This document shows positions 35,144-60,535 of a stretch of 64,000 bases of DNA, in pieces. This DNA is from Juglans regia (Eukaryota > Streptophyta > Magnoliopsida > Fagales > Juglandaceae). The notes beneath the pieces were generated by a model. That model was not told the origin of the DNA and made no database searches. It worked only from the letters and a program-made list of their open reading frames with translations. The DNA is taken from assembly GCF_001411555.2 (NCBI RefSeq), contig NC_049908.1, positions 29,781,964 to 29,845,963 on the forward strand. Direction: 5' to 3'. The first letter of the stretch is position 1; each line of letters opens with the position of its first letter. The position numbers were made by a program, and so were the translations under genes.

Positions 35144-35302
35144 TTACATACCTGGACGGGGTCAATGGGTGATCATGAAGGCCCATGGCCTAGGTGGGTG
35201 GCCTCCATTGCACCTAGGTGGTGCACCCGCCTAACATCTTCCTTCGCGGAGATTGTACGTCATAATTTCTGGTTGCGGGGGCTGTGTTCGCGCGGCCCCT
35301 GT
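35144..35302 (+). ncRNA. U1: Diverged U1 snRNA variant, copy 6
   Basis: This roughly 159-nt U1-like RNA has many changes. The 5' arm reads TTACATACCTGG, so base 5 (the pseudouridine facing intron position +4) is A instead of U; alternatively ATAC was inserted after CTTAC. The U1-70K loop is GATCATGAAG. The U1A loop ATTGCACC is kept, but stem 2 has one U-U mismatch. Stem-loop 3 (ACATCTTCC...GGAGATTGT) shares almost no bases with the other copies yet still folds with the same 3'-side bulge. Stem-loop 4 pairs without a bulge through G-U pairs. The Sm site is AATTTCTGG instead of AATTTGTGG. The good promoter and compensated stems argue for a used variant; a recent pseudogene is the alternative. 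Confidence 0.7.
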
Positions 35303-35394
35303 TTAATTCTATTTCTAAAACTTTTACTTTGTTGTCTGCCTCTCTTTTGTGTATATTTTTTATTCATTTATTTAACTTTTTTACTCTTAGAATT

Positions 35395-35590
35395 TGGGAA
35401 TGTTTGTGGACGTTTTGATTTTGGTTATACAAAATTAAATATTTTATTTTATATAATTATTATAATTTTTATATAAAATATAATAAATAATTTATTTTAT
35501 AAATTTTAAATAAAATAATATTAAATTTTAAATTATAATAATATTTTATTTAATTTTTAAAAATACTATCTCTAACTAAACGAGACCTTA
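35395..35590. repeat. MITE family 1, AT-rich diverged copy
   Basis: It follows U1 copy 6 as the related element at 34440 follows copy 5. It has AATTTGGGAATGTTTGTGG at the left and CTCTAACTAAACGAGACC at the right, with an AT-rich middle of the family order. Confidence 0.45.
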
Positions 35591-35635
35591 ATATTTTCTG
35601 CTAGAGTAATGATTTGATAAGTTTTAAGTCTTAGT

Positions 35636-35836
35636 CTCGTTTGTTTTCGGAGATGAGATGAGATGAGATGAGATTAGATTAAAGTTAAAAAGTTGAATAA
35701 AATATTATTAGAGTATATTTTTTAATATTATTTTTATTTTAAAATTTAAAAAAATTGAATTATTTATTTAATTTTATATTAGAAATTGAAAAAATTGTAA
35801 TGATGAGATGAGATATTTTTTCAAAATAAACGAGAC
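35636..35836. repeat. MITE, family 1, best-preserved copy
   Basis: GTCTCGTTTGTTTT at the left end and AAAATAAACGAGAC at the right end form a 14-bp inverted repeat with one mismatch. The interior has gatgagatgagatgagatgagatt, attattagagtatatttt, ttgaattatttattta and gatgagatgagat. About 200 bp. Confidence 0.75.
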
Positions 35837-36140
35837 CTTAATAACAGAGTTTTTCATGAAAATACAATTACAGTCCCTTTTGTAAAGAAATAAAACATAA
35901 AAAATGTTTCTACTTTTTTATAATGAGTTTACTTTACTATTTGGGGTTAACACGTTACCTTTTGTCATAACATTTTGGGACTTTGGCCAAACATCAAAGA
36001 GTATAACTCTATTAATTTGTTAGGTTTGAGAAACATAGGACCCAATAGACATAACGATTTATAATGAGTTTAATAAGTTTGGTGCCACGAAAATTAGAAT
36101 TCCTGATGGAAGGGTAATTGATTAGAAATAGATGTGTATA

Positions 36141-36300
36141 TAAAGTCTCATTTAGTTATACAGATGAAATGAGATTAGATAAAATTTAGAAATTAAAAAA
36201 AATATTATTTTTATTTTAAAATTAAAAAAAATTAAATTATTTATTATATTTTATATATTAATTTAAAAAAATTACAATGATTCTACGAGATGATCTTGAT
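36141..36300. repeat. MITE, family 1, decayed copy
   Basis: It has the AAGTCTCATTTAGTTATACAG left side, gatgaaatgagattagat, aattaaattatttattatattt and a degraded right side (acgagatgatcttgat). Confidence 0.5.
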
Positions 36301-36605
36301 AATCGACTAAAATGAACCATCATAAATCCAACGAAATCATTGTCCGTACTGCAAAAGGGCTTAAAGACCATAAATCTTGTTCGATATCATGAAATCGCGT
36401 TCTTCCAAGTCACCAGACAACACACCTATCATTATCCTTTTGTTTTTTATTAAATCCAGAATTTGCAACAGAAGCGACGGAAAGGAAAAAATAATAATAA
36501 TAATAAATAAATTGACGACAATGTTTTGAGAAGAACCGGAGGATCTTGATCTTTGAGTTATTACTATGATGCCACGTGGTTAGAGACGAGAGACCGCAAA
36601 AAAGA

Positions 36606-36656
36606 GTCCCATACCGAGAAAGAGAGAAACGATGAGACGCAAGAAGGGGTATAAAA
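36606..36656 (+). promoter_or_regulatory. U1-7 promoter: USE variant and TATA
   Basis: GTCCCATACCG at 36606-36616 is a USE with changes in the CACATCG core. TATAAAA begins at 36650, 34 nt after it and 32 nt before the RNA. Confidence 0.75.
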
Positions 36657-36681
36657 CGGAACATTGGTGCGCCATTAGAAC

Positions 36682-36843
36682 ATACTTACCTGGACGGGGT
36701 CGATGGGTGATCAAGAAGGCCCATGGCCTAGGCTGGTGACCTCCATTGCACACAGGAGGGGTGCCCGCCTAAGGTCTCCCCAAGTGGGAGAGCCTACGTC
36801 ATAATTTGTGGCAGTGGGGGCCTGCGTTCGCGCGGCCCCTGCC
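36682..36843 (+). ncRNA. U1: U1 spliceosomal snRNA, copy 7
   Basis: This 162-nt U1 gene has a fully canonical 5' arm ATACTTACCTG, stem 1 GGG/CCC with loop GATCAAGAAG, the U1A loop ATTGCAC, a stem-loop 3 with the AAGT loop, the Sm site in ATAATTTGTGG, and stem-loop 4 ending GGCCCCTGCC. It is the most canonical copy in the 34-37 kb group and very likely functional. Confidence 0.93.
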
Positions 36844-38027
36844 TATCCTTTTAAACCAACGTTTACTTTCCAGAGCCTAGTTTTCAACTTTTCTTATCTT
36901 TATTAGTTCTACTGTCTTTTACTGCTTTCTGTATCTCGAATACATTTCTAGTGTTTAATTATAAAAGAATGCTCTTCTATTAGCACAATATTTATATATT
37001 TATTTTAGTTTTATTTCACTTAAATTAATTGAATTCTAGTTACATCACATAATTTGTAAGAAAAATTAAAAAATCATGATGTGAAATTTTCTTTATATTA
37101 TCCTATAACTCTATAGTATATATAAAAGAGTATTTTTATAACTCTATAGTATATATAACTCTATATTTCACAATAATATTGTAATATAAGAGTATTTTTA
37201 TAAAATAATATTACTGTGTAAAAAAGGAATTGGAGAAGACATTGATGAAACATCTCACTCTTACGGATGTGAGCTTATATACCAGCAAACCTTTTCAAAT
37301 CAACGAGAAGATTATTTATCAACTTTTAGTTTTTATTATTTCAATTAATTTTTAATGTAATATCAAATAATTAGTAAACAAATGAAAAAAAAAAGAAATA
37401 ATTTATCATCATTTAAGGCATAACCAATAAATAATAATAGAATAAATAATGATTTAAGGAATGATGAACTATATTTACTGGAGAAAATGTGAGAACATAA
37501 CTACTTAGGTTATTTTTTCTTGTTTTATATATCACGCATCATAATGTTTATTTTAAAATATTATTGGGACTCCAATTCCTCTTTTGTTTTAGTCTATTTT
37601 AATTTTGTTTTTTTTCCCATAAAATATCAAAATTCATTTTCAAACTCTTATTTTAAATAAATCAATTGACAAGTTTGTACATCGGTATACTAAATGGTTC
37701 ACAGCATTGATTTACATTAAAAATTAATATTTTAAATATTTTGATAAATATAATGAGTTCAACTTATTTATGTAGAATAGTGTTATAGCTACAAAGATAT
37801 TTAGAATAGTGCTACTCATAATTTGATTTGTAATATTTAAATTTTAAGATTTGTCTTTTAAATCAAATTATATTACATAGATGTATATAGTATAAAGACT
37901 TTTAAATAAAATTATATTATAATTTAAGATAACACATCAAACTATATTAATTTATAAATTTAATTTTATATAAAAAAATTAACTGAAATATTTATAATTA
38001 ATGTTTGACGCAAGTATAGGCCTTTTG

Positions 38028-38225
38028 ATTTCACATATAAGATGAGATAAAAATTGAAAGTTTAATAAATATTGTTAGAATATAATTTTTTTAATATGAT
38101 TTTAGTTTTGAGATTTAAAAAAATTAAATTTTGTTATTTTATTTTACATGAAAATTTGAAAACATTGTAATGATTATATGAGATAAGATGATATAGTTTA
38201 AACTGTATAACCAAACTAGGCCTAA
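38028..38225. repeat. MITE, family 1, with AGGCCT ends
   Basis: AGGCCTTTTGATTTC at the left and CCAAACTAGGCCT at the right. Between them the family signature (gatgagataaa, attgttagaatataa, ttgttattttattttac, gagataagatgat) is recognisable. Confidence 0.6.
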
Positions 38226-38239
38226 CTCTTTTATTTTCA

Positions 38240-38390
38240 GATGCGGTTTGGATAGTGAGTTGAGATGAAAATCAAAAGTTAAATAAAATATTGTTAGAAT
38301 ATTATTTTTTAATATTATTATTATTTTAAAATTTTAAAAAATTGAATTATTTATTATATTTTGTATGAGAATTTAAAAATATTATAGAGC
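38240..38390. repeat. MITE, family 1, right end missing
   Basis: It begins GCGGTTTGGATAGTGAGTTG, runs through AATATTGTTAGAATATTA and attgaattatttattatat, then breaks off after agaatttaaaaatatt. Confidence 0.55.
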
Positions 38391-38642
38391 TAGTTCAAAA
38401 TTGTGTTTTAATTTTTTTTTAAATTTTTTATTCATATTTTTTTTTATCATTTTAAACATTTAAGAAAAATATATAAAATAATATCAATACACTAACAGTT
38501 ATTTTTTTAACTATTAAGTAAAAATATATATATATATATTTATATATATAAGATATCAAAATGAGAGAATAAATAAAATAAAAAAGTAACATTTTTCAAA
38601 ATTATAAATTATAATGATAAGATGACATGAATTTCTGTCAAA

Positions 38643-38795
38643 CTTTAGATATGTTTGAGAGGTGAGATATAAATTTTATATTTTATTTGAAAGTTTAAAA
38701 TATTATGTTTTAATATTATTATTATTTTAGAATTTAAAAAAATTAAATTGTTTGTTATATTTTATATAAAAATTTTAAAAAGATGTAACGATGGG
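38643..38795. repeat. MITE, family 1, next to the XRN4 promoter
   Basis: The segment from TTTAGATATGTTTGAGAGGTG to GTAACGATGGGATAG has the family order of blocks. It is diverged. Confidence 0.5.
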
Positions 38796-39067
38796 ATAGA
38801 ATTTTCCCGCTAATCCACGTTATTGCAATTTCCGTCCCCAACCAGTTCAAGTAATCCCAACCTCCAAGCCAAACCAAATCAAAGCCATAAGTCCCATACC
38901 ACCCAAACACCCCCGAATCGCCACCTCCCAAAGTGCCGTACACTGGTGCCTCTGACCGACTCACACCAGATCTTGAGAATTGAATCCCCGCCTCCGCCTC
39001 TTCTCCCACGTTCTCTCTCTCCAAGCTCGGGTCATCGGTGAACTCGATCCAAACCTGATAATTATCC

Positions 39068-54526
<15,459 letters not shown>

Positions 54527-56997
54527 TGGTTGTGGTTTGGGTTGATCTTGCCTGTTTTCAGTTTGAGGTATCCCCATGGCAGTATTGTGCTTTTCATCTT
54601 TCTATCCTATCAGAAAAAGGTTTCAGCCAGTTGTTGGGATTACAGAGAAGTTTCTTCTCCAATTTGACAGTACATGGAAACATGTACAGTCAATGTACAT
54701 CATTCCCTTGGTAAGTTCCACTCAATGAATGGTGCATGTTGGCACGTGAGCTGAATATAAAACTTGAGTACATGCAACAGAAAGCTTGGAACAAATGCTT
54801 GAAACATTTTCCTAGATACTGGCTTTTATCAATTGGCATGCTTATTAGAAGAGCTACATTAGGATTAGATTATTGCTGGGTTGTTAGAGGAGTTTGAAGT
54901 AGACTTGTTGATCGTAGTTGATATAGCATAGGAAGCACTAGTCTGTCATTCTATCTTGGTTTTCTCTGTTCTCACTTTTTGTAATGTTGTAATCAGCCAA
55001 AGCACGGAATTGTACATTTCAATCGACAGAGAGACGGACGGATTTGTGTTTTTGTGTATTGGAAGATGTAATCAATGTAATTCTGGATAAATGATGTATT
55101 CATTGATTTCTGCTATGAAATTTCATTCTGCCATCTTTCAGTTACATGTAATTCCTGGGATTTTAGGTGCTATTTGGAATAACACTTGAAAAGTTAATCA
55201 CATGAAGGGGAAAACTGGCTACGCAAGATGACCTTTGCAAATAATGCGAATTAGTTTCTTTATTGATAACACTGTCATGTTATGATGCAAATTAATCCTT
55301 GCCTTGTAAGGCTTGACTCCCATTTCGTATTTTACTTGAAAGAATGGTCTGTGCGCTCGGGCTTGAGGTTGAGTTTGATGTTGATGTCAAGCTTTTAGGT
55401 TGTAAGCTGCTACGGCTGCCAACAGTTACGTTATGGGGTGCTCGATGTTATTGGTCGGATTCTCACAGAGTTGAGCAGTTCGGACTCCAAGGTTTTGTTT
55501 TTTTCTAGTGCCATCCATTTTGATTTATTTATTATCTACCAATATATATACTTTTTCGACGTATTATAACAAACGGCCAGATCTTGGCTCTTAAATCTAA
55601 TGCTAATGATGGTTTCTTATAGAATGAAAAGCAGGCTGATAAAGGAATTCAAATGAATGGGAAAGCTATAACTGAGGCTTTAGCATATAAATCAGGCATT
55701 GAGGGTAGCAGCTTTCCAATGGTTCATGTCGAAACTGATTCCAAACATTTTGACAGAAGTATTAAATCAGTCTTGAGAGACTGTTATAGTCATCGGACAT
55801 ATAACATTTGCTTTCAGCAGATCGCACGTGGCATATTGGGTGGTCGAGGAAAGATCTTGCTCCTAAGCCTGTATAGGCATACCACCCTCAAAGCTATAAT
55901 TTTCCAATTTGTTCTGCCCAAAGAGAATGCCACAATGGTGCTTTAATAGGTTGGATAATACTAGGCGTATTCCCTCGTGACTCTTGTGACTTTCCATTAA
56001 AGAGCATCCAAGGAAATGAGACACAGTTTGTCATATGAAACAGATTGATTTGAAATTCTGGACCCAATCCAACTTTAGACTTCTATGATACCATGCGTTA
56101 AGCAACATAAAGTCATTGGCTTCAGCTGGGAAAACCTTACAGCAACTCCTCACTTGCTCCTAAATTTTTAGCTGGAGTTACTTGTAACTCAGCTCACCAG
56201 GGGAGCAAACATGATCAATTTTGATTGACAATTGACAATATGCTATTTGATTGGTAAACCTCAAGAGATAAGAGCACAATTCGGTGCTAATGTGGAGAAG
56301 TATTAGATTTTAGAACAGGTAATTAGAATAGGGAACAAGACCCCCAACATAGGAAATGTAGTTCTAGTAAAAGCAGAGATATTGCCAGGAAGAAACTAAG
56401 AACAAAGAACAAGAAATAGGACCAAGGGGCAATCATTCTTTTATCCTGATTTGATCATTTGTCACAGATGAGAACTTTGGAGAAGTTGCTTTAACTTTAG
56501 AATGTGGTGGCTAAAGTGATAGAGTGCTATTGAAGGTTAATGCGATTGACTTGTACACATCAAAAGCAGGACTGTACTCCTAACCATGAGCATTATAACA
56601 AAAAGCCTTCCACTAGTTATACTCACAAGATACCAAGGTCCAACTTCTCGTTTTCAATTACTCAATAAAAAACAAGCACCTTGCATTAGTTTGTCACGAA
56701 TTTCCACAAAGGAAATCTAACATACTTTTCAGCCAATTGCATTACAGTTCTTCAAATACTACGCCCACAATTCATTTGGACAGAGAACTTCATAAAACTA
56801 AATATATCATTTGAAGTTATTCAATTAGCCTGAATTATTACATTTCCCCTGAGCAGAAAATAAACAGAAGCACAACACCACCAATATAACTTTTTAAAGG
56901 AAAAAGAAAAAAGGAAAGAAAAGAAAAGAAGAAAAGACAGAGAGCTACAAAAACTCTTTACCTATTTCCCTCATTTCTTTCCCTCCCCAATTCCAAA
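54527..56997. other. XRN4 3' UTR and intergenic, no clear gene
   Basis: The XRN4 3' UTR probably runs to about 55100. An open frame at 55343-55510 and another of 97 codons at 55653-55946, the latter just after an acceptor-like TTCTTATAG, look weakly gene-like but match no family I know and do not join in frame. The rest up to the rubredoxin gene holds its 3' UTR and nothing recognised. Confidence 0.45.
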
Positions 56998-57585
56998 CTA
57001 TTGCAGCCAGTACCCAGACAAGAACAAGACAAAGAAAATCAGCAAGCTCCCATATATAAGAATAGCTTTCTGCCCAGAAGTCAGAGCATTCCCTCCAAGC
57101 CCAAACTGCTGGTTCTGCGCAAAACCAGCAATCTCCACACTCTTACTCTCAAAGAAACTCTTGGCCGCCCCACAAGTTGGGCACCTCCAATCCTCAGGCA
57201 GCTTATCAAATTGCAAACCTGGCGGTACCGGATATGAAGGGTCTCCCACGGCTTCATCATACTTGTGGCCACAAGACCTACACTCGTAGATACCAGTGTT
57301 TAACACTGCAAACTTCTCTTCTAGTCGGCGCTTGTCGAAATTCTCTTGAGGCTCTTGTGGTTCTTCAAGGTCTGAAGAGGGTTGTTGGCTGGAGGTGGGA
57401 GTGTCTTCTTTGGAGATATCAATGGAGTGAAGGTTACTAAGTATGTGGGGCTTGTGCAGAAGTGAGAGTTTGGGGAAAACAGGAGAGATGGCGGGGAAAT
57501 GGGGTTTGGGTTTTGGAGGTGTGGATTGAGGGAAAGAGGTTGAGAGGTGGAAAGAGAAGGTGGGTCTTGTAGTTGCACAAGCCAT
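56998..57585 (-). CDS. RBD1: Plastid rubredoxin, RBD1-like
   Basis: This intronless gene encodes 195 aa. A Ser/Pro-rich N-terminus of about 60 residues, low in acids, fits a chloroplast transit peptide. The rubredoxin domain has the two Cys pairs YECRSCG (Cys102, Cys105) and RCPTCG (Cys135, Cys138) that hold one Fe, with the conserved PVPPGLQFDKLPEDW between. A C-terminal hydrophobic helix (about residues 174-195) anchors it to the thylakoid. In Chlamydomonas, cyanobacteria and Arabidopsis the membrane-bound rubredoxin RBD1 is needed for photosystem II accumulation. It lies tail-to-tail with XRN4. From memory the Arabidopsis orthologues (At1g54490 and At1g54500) are also neighbours, which supports both calls. 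Confidence 0.94.
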   Translation of the reverse strand: MACATTRPTFSFHLSTSFPQSTPPKPKPHFPAISPVFPKLSLLHKPHILSNLHSIDISKEDTPTSSQQPSSDLEEPQEPQENFDKRRLEEKFAVLNTGIYECRSCGHKYDEAVGDPSYPVPPGLQFDKLPEDWRCPTCGAAKSFFESKSVEIAGFAQNQQFGLGGNALTSGQKAILIYGSLLIFFVLFLSGYWLQ

Positions 57586-60535
57586 GAATGATGAGTTTGT
57601 GTGTGATGTCTTTCTCTTCTTATGTCTGCAGGAAGCTTTTGGGGGAGTTTTGGGTTAAGAAGATTGTTTCGTTGTTGATTCCTGGTTCTGGGTGGAACCC
57701 TGATCAAAGAGATCCATGAAATGGTATATGCTGATTTTGAGTGGGACTGGGTTGGATAAGGTGGAAGAAGTGTCTCAGATTTTACAAGATTTTTATTTTA
57801 TTTGTTTTAGTAGCCTGTGTTTATTCGTTTCTTTTCTTTTCTTTTTTTTTTTAAAAAAAAAAAGCCTTAAATGCATTGTGAAAACACATGGTTTTTGTTC
57901 GAAGATTATACCCAAGTTGGCAAATTATCGTGATTAATAGCAACTTCTGTGAAAGTTTTTTCTCATTTTTCTTGTCCAATAAATTTATTTTAAGAAAATC
58001 ATGATTCGAGTCATTTATTTTATTTATAAAAAGACGTGAATAATATAATTATTAAAATAAATATGAAACAATTAACGTTATCATTTAAGTTGTTCAATTA
58101 AAAACTTAAGTTGTTTTTATCATCACTATAATATGGAAGAAAAATAAGTGATTCAAGATGATATTGACGAGTGAATCTTATAATAAGACGAAGTAAAAAA
58201 ATGTAATTATTTTAAAAAAGAATAATGATACTCACACAACACGTTTCATAATATATTTTATAATACATATCGTAAAATAAGGATATTTTGATAAAATGAT
58301 GTTATTTTTACAAATTAGTTTACAAAAATAACCTTTGTAACACATTATTGTGTAAAATATTATGAAAAATGAAAAATTTATCATTTTTCTTAAAAAAAAA
58401 AAAGGTATGATGAGAGATATCTGCAAAATACTAAAATGACATTTTTGCCTACAGCTTGTAACCTAAAATTATTTTATTTTATCAAAGGAGACTTTTGTTT
58501 CTAGTTGGGGCATGAAAGTAGTAGATTGGGCTTGGCCCAAATTCATCTTCAGATGTGGACCATCAGTTTCAGCCCGGCGGATCGTAATCCAAAGAACATG
58601 TTGAGTTTATGTTGATTAAAAAAAAAAAAAAAGTTTAAACAATATAATCCCAGATTTTTAAATCAATAGTCGAAGGTCATTTGATCATGAAAGAAAGCTT
58701 TGTTTAGGTGGGGGCATGAGGTAAGATACCGCAGACACATCATTAAAGAAAAAACGAATACTAGGTTATTTTATAGTGAGTTGGTAACAAATAATTAACG
58801 ATACCGACATCCAAGTTCTCTTACTTAAATAATTCGGATTTAAACACGAAAAAGTAAGCACTTTGCATTATGAAAAATAAAAATGTTAGTGTAGTCTCTC
58901 AAACTTACCGCTATTCAGGTGTTTTAGTTTTTTTATTTTTTTTACTTAATGATTAAGGAAGTGACTATTAATAAAAGAGTAATGCTACATACAGTCGTGA
59001 AATGTACAAACGCTGTACAGTCACTTTGAAAAAAAGTGAGATTCACTTATAAAAAATTAATTTCTTTTCATGTAGATCTCATATTTATTTACTTTTTTCA
59101 AAACGACTGCACGGCACTTGCACACTTAAGATTGCAAGTATCATTTCTCTTAATAAAATTGTATATTTTTTTTATTTTTTTTCTTAATAATTAAGAATGT
59201 TAAAAAAAATACTTTAAAAAAAAGAAAAAGAAAAAGAACAAAACCAAACAATACGTCCTCGTGTCATTTTCAGCTTGTGAAAGCACATTCACGAATCTGG
59301 TCATCAAATCAAATAGTGGTAACATCTTTATCGCACTTTGGTGGTTTTCATCCATCCATAGTGTCTTATTTCCATGGACAGAGAGAGTCCTCAAGAATTG
59401 CTTCTTGTTAACTCAGAAAGTGAAATAATTAATTGAAATATTTAAAATGATGAGTGAAGCATTTAAATCACAATACATAACTAACCAGTAATTACAACTG
59501 CTCCTTGAAATCTAACCTAGAAGACAAGACTAAGGTTTCAAACAAGTATAGGGAAATATTAGGTTTTAGAGAACAGCTACCTGTGTTCATGTGCATGTTT
59601 GCAGAAAAGAAGGAAGAATCATCAGGTCGATCTGCTTTTCAAATCACACAAGCAGAATCGTGCAAGCCCAAAATAAATCTCCCATCCAAACCTAATTATC
59701 CAATTTGAAAGTTCGTATCCTTCTGAGTTTATATATCTATATATATAGATTCGCCTACATAAGGTCCTGTTGAACTTTTATGCAAGCCTACATCAGGTCC
59801 TAAGGTGTGAGCTGCATGAAGAAAATAAAACCTATAATAGAATAGAATAATATGGTTTCTACTTCCCACTTCCTCTCTCTTTTTCTCTATCTCACACACA
59901 AAAGCACACGCAGAATAAAGAGTCATTCACTTCACCTGGTTTTTAACGAACCTTTCATTCATTGCACAACATGAACCCTTCGTTTTGATATACACTAAAT
60001 GATGGATGAGTTCTCAGAATAGGACTTCACAGGTAGCTATAAAATTAGCAACATACAGCTCTGAAAGAAAAACATTAAACTAAGGGCCTGAAATCTGAAT
60101 TGCTGCCCATCTCGTGGTTTATAAAATATAAATAAACAATATAAAATTTCATCATTCTAATAAATAAAAAGCAAACCTTTGACCCAAAAACCCCAAATTT
60201 CACACCACAGAACAACAATCTTGCCCAAAAACGAAGGATGGCAACCACTATGCTTGAATTATTCTACCGAGTTCATTTCAATCTACATATCAAACCATTA
60301 TCTACAAGATTATTATGAACAAAGTATCGAGACCTAAACAATTAGGAATCATTATTCAACAGCTTTTGTATCAAAATCAACAAAAAAAAAAAAAAGTATA
60401 AAATCCAAGAGCAAAACTCTCAGCTACGGCTATCAATCAAGAACACCAAGAAATATTCAATAACTAATAGAAGAAAAACCAACCCCACTTACTAAATATC
60501 CTCATAGATTAGAATTCAATCAACTGACTCCCCCA
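57586..60535. other. Intergenic, no gene recognised
   Basis: The rubredoxin leader and promoter lie just after 57585. The rest is AT-rich with a palindromic MITE at 58979 and another inverted-repeat-like stretch near 58222-58400. Short open frames (for example 59505-59708) show no family signature. The 3' UTR of the GeBP gene occupies the last few hundred bases. Confidence 0.5.
58979..59146. repeat. Palindromic MITE, family 2
   Basis: It runs from TAATGCTACATACAGTCGTG to TTGCAAGTATCATTTCTCT. Inner arms AGTCACTTTGAAAAAAAGTG and CTTTTTTCAAAACGACTGCA face each other. It is the same family as 689-840. Confidence 0.6.

Larger units (their letters stand above)
36844..39067. other. AT-rich intergenic DNA upstream of XRN4
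   Basis: No gene was recognised. It is very AT-rich, with MITE family 1 copies at 38028, 38240 and 38643. The last ends about 270 bp before the XRN4 ATG, so the XRN4 core promoter and leader must lie in about 38800-39067, a locally GC-richer, CT-rich stretch. Confidence 0.5.

Noticed and set aside
55343..55946. Two open frames downstream of XRN4 separated by GT...AG-like sites, resembling a small two-exon gene
   Set aside because: The frames do not join without a stop and neither has a recognisable domain. They are mentioned only under the intergenic entry.
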